DNA from: Plantago ovata
Taxonomy: Eukaryota > Streptophyta > Magnoliopsida > Lamiales > Plantaginaceae
Length of the DNA: 64,000 bases
NCBI GenBank assembly: GCA_028274465.1
Contig: CM051457.1
Span: 64,046,899-64,110,898, forward strand
Direction: 5' to 3'
Position 1 is the first letter of the stretch, and each line of letters opens with the position of its first letter. Shown piece by piece: positions 55,815 through 64,000 of the stretch. The translations under genes and the position numbers were made by a program. Under the pieces are notes generated by a model. The model saw only the letters and a program-made list of their open reading frames with translations. It was not told the origin of the DNA and ran no database searches.

Positions 55815-56502
55815 TGTTAGTAAAAGTGAGAAAAATTGCCTCTAAGGCTAAGCAGCGGAAGTTTAAAATTTTTATCTCACTAAAACTGATATGACTATAT
55901 TGTTTATTAAACTGGAAGAAATCACTTACGTGTCCTCCAGTAGATAAGCAAATTGACCGGGTAGCTGTTCCTCAATCTCTAAACAAAGCCTTTGATGATA
56001 CGGTCCCTTCATTCATGAACACTCGAATGAGTCTAGAATATGGTTATGTGTCTATTCTATTAACTCCATTCATGGTCTCTCAATCTTATTAGTCGATCTA
56101 TGAATTATGTCCAAACACCATTTTGACATATTCACATACGGTGGCCACCGGTTTTATGATCGCACTAAATATGAGAAGTGAGTATTCTCTCCTTGTATCT
56201 ATTACGGAGGAATGAATCCTATCTTGGCCCAATCACTCACACCATATGCTTCCTAATGTACCCAACGCATGCCGTATCTACCCTACTTTAAGAGTGCAAG
56301 CGTTGCACATGGTCAAAGTACATTACTCCACATATGATGTAGTATTGGCCTCAAGTCTAAGGACTACTAGCATCACCCTACACACCGATACTACCATAGA
56401 CACTTAAATAGTTTTACCAAATGGTTTCTCGGTTGGGCATGCCAACACTCTCCAAAGTGTCCATATGTTCATCATGAATAACCAAGTTCATATATACTTT
56501 CA
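55815..56502 (-). repeat. 5' LTR of the minus-strand copia element (short form)
   Basis: 688 bp with the same two ends as the 1934-bp 3' LTR, and matching it without visible differences in the shared parts. It is much shorter than its partner. Because the target-site duplication is intact, the shortening came after insertion. Confidence 0.92.
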
Positions 56503-56507
56503 CCGGT

Positions 56508-57348
56508 AACATATGTGTGATTGTGTTTAATTATAATATATTATTTTGCATGTTCGATTTGTTCTATCAAACAAATTACAAATTCCTATTGTATGTCCCG
56601 GATGTATGTTTAGTAACTTCACTAGGAGTATAAGGAGATATTCATCCATATCCCATGATTCCCAATGAGCTTCTTGTAATTAATGCATAAGTTGGAGTGG
56701 ATGCTGTTAGAAATTGATTCACTACACCCAGATCCGGATCTATAATGGAAGGAAGAGTATACACTTTAGATTTTGGACACGTTTAAGGGAAGTATTTCGA
56801 TGGAGAGAAAAGGATTAGGATATAGATTAGATTTTGCAGAAATACGAAAGATGGGCTCTCGGGAAGTTGATGATTATGTATGCATTATGGACCACTCCAT
56901 TTTAGCAAACCGAAGTTGATTGGTATTGTTGGTATGCCAGTTCAGGTTAGCTTCTTCACAAGTGGACGTGTGACGAGGGGCCAATCCATATTCCTTCCAT
57001 ACACATTTCTATGGTGAATTTCTTTATTTATTTTTCAAACAAATTATTATTAATAAGTGTGTGTTTGGTTTAAATCTCTCATTTAGAGATCTGATTATAA
57101 GGGATTTGAGCCCAAAGTGTAAAATGGACTATTGGAGGGATTTGTGAAGGCCAAATCCCTCCAAATGTTGTTCGTCAAGTTATCTTCAAATAGACATATG
57201 TGAGGATTTCAAACCAAATACCTTGTTTGGTAGTAGAGGTATTTAAAACGTATTTCGATAATTGTATAAGAGAGTTTGTTCTCCGTGCAAGTTAGTTATA
57301 ATTACCAAAATAGAATGACTATACCGCCCTTCGATTTCAAAGTGTTAG
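56508..57348. other. Unassigned DNA between two retroelements
   Basis: About 840 bp of AT-rich sequence. No open frame, repeat or RNA gene is recognised. It appears to be original host DNA, since it is the right flank of a target-site duplication. Confidence 0.5.
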
Positions 57349-58922
57349 TGTTGGTCCCTTTAAACAACAAGAAAAGACCAGATGGGAGGGGGGGGGTGAA
57401 TAGTCTTTTCAAACTTTCGTCGTTTAAAAACTTTCTCAGCAAGTGCTTATTACTTTTCAGTAATGAGTTTGCTGATACTTAACTTTCTCAGCAAGCGCAA
57501 ATTACTTTTCAGTAGCTAGTTTTGCTGATACTTAAAATCAGAGAGCGGAAGTTTTTGATACAATAAGTGCTTAGTCGGTAAGTGATAGTTTCAGCAAGTG
57601 AAGTGAGTGTCTGTGTACAGATAGATATGTTTTGCTGAAAACTAAGTTCAGTAAGTAAATCACACAAACACTTTTATAGTGGTATCTGAGAGTGGCGTAA
57701 TCTCTCAACTAATCCACTTTGTCCTTTCTAGGACTGAATCCACTAAGATAAGATTGAGGTTCCTTACAACACCTATCTAGAGCGATCCAAACAGAAACCA
57801 AAGCACACTTGCTTCATTTCCAACCTAACTAGAGAACGTAACCTTGTTCTCCACCAAACTTGGTACTTTTAATCAACAACACTATGCTCGATTAAGTTCC
57901 CCCTGAATATCACGCCTGCAAGGGTGTATTTTCAGTTAGAGAGGTTTGGGATGAGATAACTTAATTATAACTTATTCAGTTACAACAAGTAATCTAAGAA
58001 ACAAAACTTTGAATACTTTGCAGTAAACAAGTTTGATTGTTTCTGGTGTCAAGACTTGTTCTTGTTCGAAAGAAAGAACACTTAACTAATTTCTTAGCCG
58101 AGTATGTTCTACTTCTTCACAAGTAGCTTTTTCAAGCTTTAAGTCTTGGAACGGATCAATGGCAGTAAAGAGTGTTTGAAGAGTATGTGAGTTTAAGCTC
58201 AAGTGAGAGTATGATCACGTTGTTGACACACTTCAACTCTTTGCCGGATGACCTCTATTTATAGTGAAATAAGGAGCCGTTTGAATTTCAAATTCTAAGG
58301 CTTTTGTTCCTTAAAATGTCACTATCTTGCTTTTGTACTTTCAGCAGCGTCCTTGTTTTTCTACTAGTCTTCATGTCCTTCGCGTGCATGCTTTGCATTT
58401 AATGCTCATTTGAATGAATTTCAAATAGTACCATTGGAGCGCAAATACAAGTACTTTCAGCAAGAGGTCACAAATGTTCATCAGCAAGTGGTCAGTCTCA
58501 GTTTCAGCAAGCACAACCTACTCTGTCGTTTAGATTTTCACTTATGCAATGTTGTTGCTGAAGTTTCCACTTTCTGAGCAACATGTGCCTTTGTAGATAC
58601 CAGTCTTCAGAAATCTTCTAGTCTTCAGTCTTCGAAATCTTCAAATTTCTGAGCGGTTCTAAATGCTTCAATAGTTTGTTTGTGTAAACAAAGTACATCA
58701 TAAGCAAATGCTTCAATAGGTTGTATTTCTTTTCAAAAAACAAGATACATCATAAACGGTAAAACCAACCTATCTAGCACCTACTCTAAGTCTTCAGCAA
58801 ACGTTCCTCTTTTACAATGTCCTTAAAATTCTAAATTCCTATGGACCTTAAGAGTACTAGTTACTGGACTTTCCTTAATTTATCATGGTTAATTGCTCAT
58901 CAAAATTACAAGTTTCCTAATA
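57349..58922 (-). repeat. 3' LTR of the right Sirevirus-like element
   Basis: 1574 bp, matching 3765-5337 (1573 bp) end to end in the same orientation. The inner end is slightly diverged from TGTTAGGAAAC. Eleven or so TTGCTGA/TCAGCAA heptamers are present. Confidence 0.92.
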
Positions 58923-58938
58923 AATTTCCCCCTTTTTG
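58923..58938 (-). promoter_or_regulatory. Polypurine tract
   Basis: Minus strand reads CAAAAAGGGGGAAATT immediately before the 3' LTR, the plus-strand primer for reverse transcription. It is of the A5G5 type common in Sireviruses. Confidence 0.85.
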
Positions 58939-59175
58939 ATGTTAGCAATCCATGGCTAAATTAATTGTTACCCTTTTAGAGGTTTCTAATGTTGAATAAA
59001 TCAGCTGATTAATGCAAGCATACTTGAATAATTAAACAGTAAGCATAAGTAAATTGCATAATCAAAAACCAATAAGAGTCAAAAACTTCATTGTTGATAG
59101 TTATCTTTCAGTAAGTTTACAGGAATGATCATAGATAACTACACAAAATCAGCAAACAAAACTATTTACAGAGAG

Positions 59176-61545
59176 TTAAGCTCTTTCAGAGGATTTTCTC
59201 AAAATCTCTCTTACACTCTTCTCAGCAAGTGCAGTGAATTCAATATAGTCCTTTGCGTAATTCTCAAGTAGCCTACGGACTTGTAGTTGAAGAATTCTTG
59301 CATTTTTGCAGGCAGTATGATGATGCTTTTCAGCATTCATTTCCATGTAATGAGTTACCCACAAATGCATGCCCCAATTGCTGGCATGGAGAAGCTGTGT
59401 ATCTGAAATGCTTTTAGGATGAATCTTCCTTAGCCAGAGAAGATCTTCTTCTTGATCCTTAGCAGTGAAATAGAAATACTCATAAGGAATCAATCCAAGT
59501 CTCTTCTTTGTTTTCTTGGTCACGGGGTCAGAGTAATAAGCAATGCCAACTGGTTTTATCAATTCAGGTTCTTGTCTTATAGACTTACCAATTGCAGTTC
59601 TTCTTACTGAGACTTCTAGATTCAACCATCTCCCAGCAATATTTCTTGGTAGGGACTCAACCCTTTCTTTCCTTTTTACCTTGAGATCAATCCAAGTGAA
59701 CATTTGGTTCAATATGGCTGTTGGAAAGAACTCATTCACCAGCAAATCTTCCAGCTTCAAGATCCAGCAACCATGAACGTTTCTGATCACGTTCTGAGTG
59801 GTTTCATCATTGCTGGTCTTTGTATATTCAATGCCAGAGCCAATAGCAATGCTGGCCAGCCTCTTTTCTTCATGTCTTTGCCTTCTTCTTCTTGACTTTG
59901 CATTGTCTTGATCTCTTGCTGAAGATCTTGAGTCAGAAGAGAAATGCTTTGAATGGCCAGACGGAGTTAAGGCTGTAATTGGTCTAGCTCTTATGGCTTG
60001 AGCTATTGTCTGATTGTCATCATCATCATCATCTTCATTCAGAGCTTGACGACTTTCAGTGTGACAAAATCCTTGAGTTTCAGCAGCAGTTTTTCTCTTT
60101 TTGGGACTTGCTGAATTTAACTCAGATTCTGCTTGTCTTTTAGAACTTTGCTCTCTTTCAGCAAGAGGTTCTATGGTCATTTGCGCTTCAACAGTAGGAG
60201 CGGTTTTCTTTCTTGTAGTTCTCTTTTGTATATTTTCCCCCTTAGACATGGATTGCAACATCGGAGTAATGTGCAAAGAGAAGAACTCATTGCAATTTTC
60301 AGCAAGAGTACTTAGGCTGTTGTATTTCATGATGATTGCTTGCTGATCAGAAGTCAGTTTTGACAATTCATTTTTAACACTAACCATATTCCCCTCATGT
60401 CTGCGCTCTGTTGCGGCCTTTTCTTCCATGAATGTCTGAGCCTTGACTAATGCAGACTTTGCTAGCCGGAGTGCTTGACTTACATCTTCTTCATAGCTCT
60501 TGTGATAAAGACTGATGTCTTTCTGAGCTATTGTAAGAGTAGTAGTGCGTCTCAGCACTGTAGCCAATATCTTTCCGATATCAATCGGGCTCTCAGCAAG
60601 CAGTGCATCATCTTCTGCTTTGCAGGCATCATGGACTTTCTTTAGTGCCAAAATTCTTGGAGTAAACTCCTCTACACGTGGGAAAGACACTAGATTGGGG
60701 GTCAAGGAATGAACTTTAAGTTCTGAAGCAAATTGATCATCTTGTAGCAGCAATTCTCCTCTTAGGTCATCTCCTTCATCATTTATATAGTCAGGAGGAG
60801 GAATTTCAACCTCTTTGGGTTCTTTCTTGGAATTTTCATCCTCATTTGCTGATAGATCATCTTCATCCTCAGATTCATCAAGGCCAGCAACCTTGGAACC
60901 TAAGTCAGCAACTTCATTCCCTTTTGGTTGAGTGGTTGCTGATGGCAACACTTCAGACTCAACAATTGGAGTTTCACCAGTAGTAAGTTTTAATTGAGTA
61001 GTTGTTGATGGCAATGTTTGAGACTCAATTGCTGGAGTTTCACCAGTAGTAAGCGGAAGGGAGGGGACTTCCTGTGGCTTTACTCCTAAAGATTGACCAA
61101 TGTCCAAATTCTGCGTATGCCTTGCATGAATTTGGAGACTGTTTTGTAGTGCTCTTTGGTAATCTTCATCCATTTCATCTTCATCATCAAGGTTTGTATC
61201 AGTGACCTTGGCATCGAGTAAAGATAACTCGGCATCAGAAAACTGGCTCTTGCCATGTTTCAAGGCAGCTCGCTTTCTGGCGTATTCCTCTTTAGTATCA
61301 CCGCCTTGTACAGGTGCTTGATTTTCAGTTTCAGCAAGAGCAGGTTGAGATTCATGCTGAGTTGGTGTTTGTTCAGCTTGCTGATTGTCTTGTTGTTCAG
61401 TTTCAGCAACTGTGATTTTGTCCACCAACATCAGGACTAGGACCTTGATTGTCATCATCGTCGTCCTTTTTATCCTTTGAATCTTTCCCTTCATCATCAT
61501 TGGGATCCGTTGGGATGTTTTCATCTTCTTCCTCTTCATCATCAT
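59176..61545 (-). CDS. Extra ORF 2 of the Sirevirus-like element, nuclear-looking, unknown
   Basis: A 789-residue frame. The N-terminal half is low-complexity, acidic and rich in Thr, Glu and Gln (residues about 50-270). The middle is helical. Basic clusters appear at about residues 435-445 (KRTTRKKTAP), 475-482 (SPKKRKTAAE, SV40-NLS-like) and 553-565 (KSRRRRQRHEEKR). The C-terminal 200 residues look globular (GCWILKLEDLLVNEFFPTAI, KRLGLIPYEYFYFTAKDQEE). No signal peptide, membrane span or known domain. A short very acidic frame overlaps its start at 61403-61660. This ORF is in the place of the Sirevirus env-like gene, but does not look like an envelope protein. Confidence 0.75.
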   Translation of the reverse strand: MMMKRKKMKTSQRIPMMMKGKIQRIKRTTMMTIKVLVLMLVDKITVAETEQQDNQQAEQTPTQHESQPALAETENQAPVQGGDTKEEYARKRAALKHGKSQFSDAELSLLDAKVTDTNLDDEDEMDEDYQRALQNSLQIHARHTQNLDIGQSLGVKPQEVPSLPLTTGETPAIESQTLPSTTTQLKLTTGETPIVESEVLPSATTQPKGNEVADLGSKVAGLDESEDEDDLSANEDENSKKEPKEVEIPPPDYINDEGDDLRGELLLQDDQFASELKVHSLTPNLVSFPRVEEFTPRILALKKVHDACKAEDDALLAESPIDIGKILATVLRRTTTLTIAQKDISLYHKSYEEDVSQALRLAKSALVKAQTFMEEKAATERRHEGNMVSVKNELSKLTSDQQAIIMKYNSLSTLAENCNEFFSLHITPMLQSMSKGENIQKRTTRKKTAPTVEAQMTIEPLAEREQSSKRQAESELNSASPKKRKTAAETQGFCHTESRQALNEDDDDDDNQTIAQAIRARPITALTPSGHSKHFSSDSRSSARDQDNAKSRRRRQRHEEKRLASIAIGSGIEYTKTSNDETTQNVIRNVHGCWILKLEDLLVNEFFPTAILNQMFTWIDLKVKRKERVESLPRNIAGRWLNLEVSVRRTAIGKSIRQEPELIKPVGIAYYSDPVTKKTKKRLGLIPYEYFYFTAKDQEEDLLWLRKIHPKSISDTQLLHASNWGMHLWVTHYMEMNAEKHHHTACKNARILQLQVRRLLENYAKDYIEFTALAEKSVREILRKSSERA

Positions 61546-61714
61546 CAGTCAAAATGACTAACTCGAGATGCTTGTATAAAGCAACACTCGTCACTTCCTC
61601 TTCTTCATTGATTTTGTGGGGATCAGCCACCACGGGTACAAATGAACCTTTGAGCATCACAGCTTGTTCAGCTGGAGAGGCACTCTTAAATTTGGCCTTT
61701 ATATTCTCTCTGAT

Positions 61715-63739
61715 TTAAGCAATCAGATTTGAGTGCATTAACTGAGAATATGACATTTCTTCAGGAATTATGGAGTGGACAAACGTTTCGAGCTTCAGCA
61801 GAGAAGATCTCTTTTCCTCATTTGATAGATGAAGATGGAGATCAGAAAATTCCATCCTTCTGTACCTTTGCCAGTTGCTGACAGACTTAGCAACTCTTGA
61901 CAAGGTTGTTCTTTTGAAGTCTAAGTAAAGTTCCTCAGAACTCACTTGTAGATCTTCAGTGATGTGCACCACTTCAGTGGTCTCCTTTAGAGCCTGAAAA
62001 AGAGTATTATTTAGATCAGGAGAGGTTTGGATAATTGTCTTAGAGTCCAAAACTGAAACATGAATTACCTGCTGAGTTTCAGCAAGCTCATGTTGCACAC
62101 TTGTTTGTGCTGGTACAATTTCCATTCCTTGAGGAGCTTGAGAAGCATCCTCCATTTGTTCATCCCGAAATAAATGTGAGTTAGATACAAGTACTAAGTT
62201 GTCAAACTTAGTTGTCTTACCAAAAACATTAACTACCTGCTGAGCAGGAAGTGTTAATTCTGGTGCAGAGGCTTCAACAACCGTCTGACTTGCATCTTTA
62301 GAAGTCTGTAGAGAGATCATAATTTTAGCAAAAGATTGAGTTTCAGAAATTGAAGATTTGCTTAAGGTTGAATTAATTACCTGCTGAGGAAGGACAAGTT
62401 GTGGCTCATTCCTTTCAGCATTATCAGCTTCTTCAGTTTCTGGGACCGTTTCTTCAGCAGACTTCTTGGCTTGCTCTGTTTGAGAAAGCTGCGCGGTTTC
62501 AGCAATCTCCCTTGTCTCTGAAATGACAAGTTGAGCGGAAGCATCATGACCCTTAAGCTCACTGCTTGTCATAAAAACATCAATGGATTTGTTGGATGTT
62601 TCTTCAATATCCAATTCCATCTGTTGGCTTAATTCTTCCAGTACAAGCTGGACTTTGTCAATTGATGTCTTTGGTGAACTGGAGCCAGTATTCTCAGCAT
62701 CGCGAGATGCGTCGTCGAATAATGCTTCTTGTGTTTCTTCAGCAACTTCTGGGACTTGAACCATTGCTGTCTCAGCAACTGGTTCTTCAACAACCTGATG
62801 AGTTGCTTGTTCAACAACCATCGTTTCAGCAACGGCAGCTTCAGCAAGCGCCGCGGTTCTTATATCAGCAGCGATATCATTAACCGGTTCCAGAGTTGGG
62901 TCATCAAGATTATCTACAATGTAGATATCTGGGACTTGGGCAGGAATTTCATTTCCACTGCCTTGTGGTCTATTCACAGTAGAAGGATCAACATTGAGTT
63001 GATTGTTGAAGGCTTCCGCAAACACTTCAACGTTGCTGACATAGGTTTCAGTAACCACCTTGTCAACATGTACTGGAGTTTGATTTTCAGCAACTGCTTG
63101 GGAATCGTCCGAGAGATCATGGACAATTGGTACTGACTTGCGAGCCAGTGTTTTCTTTCTAGGATTATTTGTCCTTTTTCTCTTGGGGACGGGGTTTGCT
63201 GATGACGCTGCAGTCTGAGTGTCATCATCAGCTTTCCTCTTTTTCTTCTTTGATTTTTCGAGTTTTCCAGCAGAGGCGTCAGTAGTTGCATTTTCAGTAA
63301 CAGGTGTAGTGGTGTCAGCATGATCACCATCTACAGCAGTTTCATCTCTGTCACCACCATCTACAACAGTTTCATCTCTAAGTTGCTGAGTGGTGACATC
63401 TGCAGCTGTTGTATACCTTTCTTGCTGGCTTGTGCTGACAACATTTGCAGCTGTTGTCTTTTTAGATTTTTCAAGTTTCTTGCCAGCAGTCTTAGGTACA
63501 TTCTGCTTGTAGAAGGCTCTTCCCACATTGCATACATATTTCTTGATTTGCAATGGGTTTCTCAGCTGAATCCTGAAATGTTCAAGGATAAAGAATATCT
63601 TTATTCCATACATAACTGGGAAGGTAGGGGAGACTTTGTTGTCTTCCACCATAACCTTGAACTTAGTAACACAATCAACAAGTCTGTTGAAAATGTACTT
63701 AGCCCACTTGAGCTCCATTTTGTTCTCATAGATATGCAT
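61715..63739 (-). CDS. Extra ORF 1 of the Sirevirus-like element, unknown
   Basis: A 674-residue frame. The N-terminal 90 residues look globular (KWAKYIFNRLVDCVTKFKVM, FFILEHFRIQLRNPLQIKKY). Then basic clusters at about residues 163-168 (KSKKKKRKADDD) and 183-196 (PKRKRTNNPRKK) that resemble a bipartite nuclear localisation signal. The remaining 450 residues are acidic, with repeated Val/Ile-Ala-Glu-Thr. No membrane span is seen. Protein-like sequence of the same strand continues to the right edge (about 63740-64000; DVTATDEEIEAFYSDVRNEK), so the gene is longer than this frame. Function unknown. Confidence 0.7.
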   Translation of the reverse strand: MHIYENKMELKWAKYIFNRLVDCVTKFKVMVEDNKVSPTFPVMYGIKIFFILEHFRIQLRNPLQIKKYVCNVGRAFYKQNVPKTAGKKLEKSKKTTAANVVSTSQQERYTTAADVTTQQLRDETVVDGGDRDETAVDGDHADTTTPVTENATTDASAGKLEKSKKKKRKADDDTQTAASSANPVPKRKRTNNPRKKTLARKSVPIVHDLSDDSQAVAENQTPVHVDKVVTETYVSNVEVFAEAFNNQLNVDPSTVNRPQGSGNEIPAQVPDIYIVDNLDDPTLEPVNDIAADIRTAALAEAAVAETMVVEQATHQVVEEPVAETAMVQVPEVAEETQEALFDDASRDAENTGSSSPKTSIDKVQLVLEELSQQMELDIEETSNKSIDVFMTSSELKGHDASAQLVISETREIAETAQLSQTEQAKKSAEETVPETEEADNAERNEPQLVLPQQVINSTLSKSSISETQSFAKIMISLQTSKDASQTVVEASAPELTLPAQQVVNVFGKTTKFDNLVLVSNSHLFRDEQMEDASQAPQGMEIVPAQTSVQHELAETQQVIHVSVLDSKTIIQTSPDLNNTLFQALKETTEVVHITEDLQVSSEELYLDFKRTTLSRVAKSVSNWQRYRRMEFSDLHLHLSNEEKRSSLLKLETFVHSIIPEEMSYSQLMHSNLIA

Positions 63740-64000
63740 CAGCAGCGGCCACCTTCTCAGGCCTACTTGGTCTACTCCTCAAACTTGGGAGTCCAAGACT
63801 TTGATTAGTAGCAGAGCTACTAGACCAAGTGAATGGCAGAGATGCTTCCTCTTAACGTGCTTTGTCCAAGTCACGGGAGCAATCTCTCCTTTCTTCATTT
63901 TCTCATTTCTGACGTCACTGTAGAAGGCTTCAATTTCTTCATCAGTGGCAGTGACGTCATCTTCAGTTCCAGTGGTTGGAATCTGAAAGATTTCCGCTAA

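Larger units (their letters stand above)
47514..56502 (-). mobile_element. Ty1/copia element, minus strand, young-looking, with perfect target-site duplication
   Basis: 8989 bp bounded by CCGGT at 47509-47513 and 56503-56507. On the minus strand: 5' LTR (55815-56502), primer site, leader with hairpins, gag-PR-IN frame, IN-RT-RH frame, polypurine tract and 3' LTR (47514-49447). The two LTRs are unequal in length but identical by eye where they share sequence. Coding capacity is close to whole, with about one break. It sits between host DNA on both sides. Confidence 0.94.
57349..64000 (-). mobile_element. Sirevirus-like Ty1/copia element, 3' end (runs off right edge)
   Basis: The minus-strand order, read from the right edge, is extra ORFs, polypurine tract and 3' LTR. 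Gag and pol must lie beyond 64000. LTR identity and TTGCTGA density link it to the element at 1-5337. Those two are separate insertions, because each shows a different end of the element. Long ORFs between pol and the 3' LTR are a feature of the Sirevirus lineage. Confidence 0.85.

Noticed and set aside
59176-61545. Envelope glycoprotein identity for the extra ORF
   Set aside because: Position fits, but no signal peptide, membrane anchor or cysteine pattern is seen, and basic nuclear-type clusters are.
1-64000. A single element joining the left (1-5337) and right (57349-64000) Sirevirus-like pieces
   Set aside because: Both are on the minus strand, but the left piece has the 5' end and the right piece the 3' end, facing outward from the window, so they are two insertions.

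Overview
The window is plant nuclear DNA, most likely from a eudicot: it is dominated by LTR retrotransposons of plant lineages (Sirevirus-like and other Ty1/copia, Athila/Tat-like Ty3/gypsy), and the one clear host gene is a PHLOEM PROTEIN 2-LIKE A10-type gene. About 57 kb is retroelement; single-copy-looking host DNA is confined to about 41.9-47.5 kb and 56.5-57.3 kb.

Layout. 1-8702: two copies of one Sirevirus-like copia family lie head to head. The left one (minus strand, 5' LTR at 3765-5337) runs off the left edge; the right one (plus strand, 5338-8702) is decayed and ends at a 100-N assembly gap (8703-8802). 8803-24260: a minus-strand block of one Ty3/gypsy family, made of a pol-bearing copy (A, 8803-15908) followed by two gag-only units (B and C) that share an LTR. 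24261-32684: a plus-strand Ty1/copia element whose 5' LTR is cut by gypsy unit C. 32806-41532: a structurally whole plus-strand relative of the gypsy block, with both LTRs and a GTAAT target-site duplication, carrying gag, protease and an env-like ORF but no reverse transcriptase or integrase.

42420-46134: two convergent host genes, a small two-exon gene for a 60-residue putative membrane protein (plus) and the PP2-A10-like gene (minus) with an exact 75-bp in-frame tandem duplication. An orphan open frame that looks like a terminal exon lies at 46933-47070. 47514-56502: a young-looking minus-strand copia element with a perfect CCGGT target-site duplication. 57349-64000: the 3' end of another Sirevirus-like copy, with its 3' LTR and two long extra ORFs that lie between pol and the LTR.

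Most unusual signals. (1) The 7-mer TTGCTGA and its complement is packed throughout the Sirevirus-like family, in LTR and coding DNA, at tens of times the chance rate, and is nearly absent from the other elements here. The family's extra ORFs carry nuclear-localisation-like basic clusters rather than membrane segments. This resembles the way VANDAL transposons collect sites for their own anti-silencing protein. (2) Two distinct copia elements carry, in the 5' leader, four hairpins spaced about 45 nt apart with the same GGCGGC-type loop and compensating stem changes. (3) The gypsy LTRs carry GGCGAATCGCC palindromes just upstream of the TATA box, and repeat them inside the element. (4) The head-to-head Sirevirus-like copies form an inverted repeat with arms of about 3.4 kb. 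All counts were made by eye.
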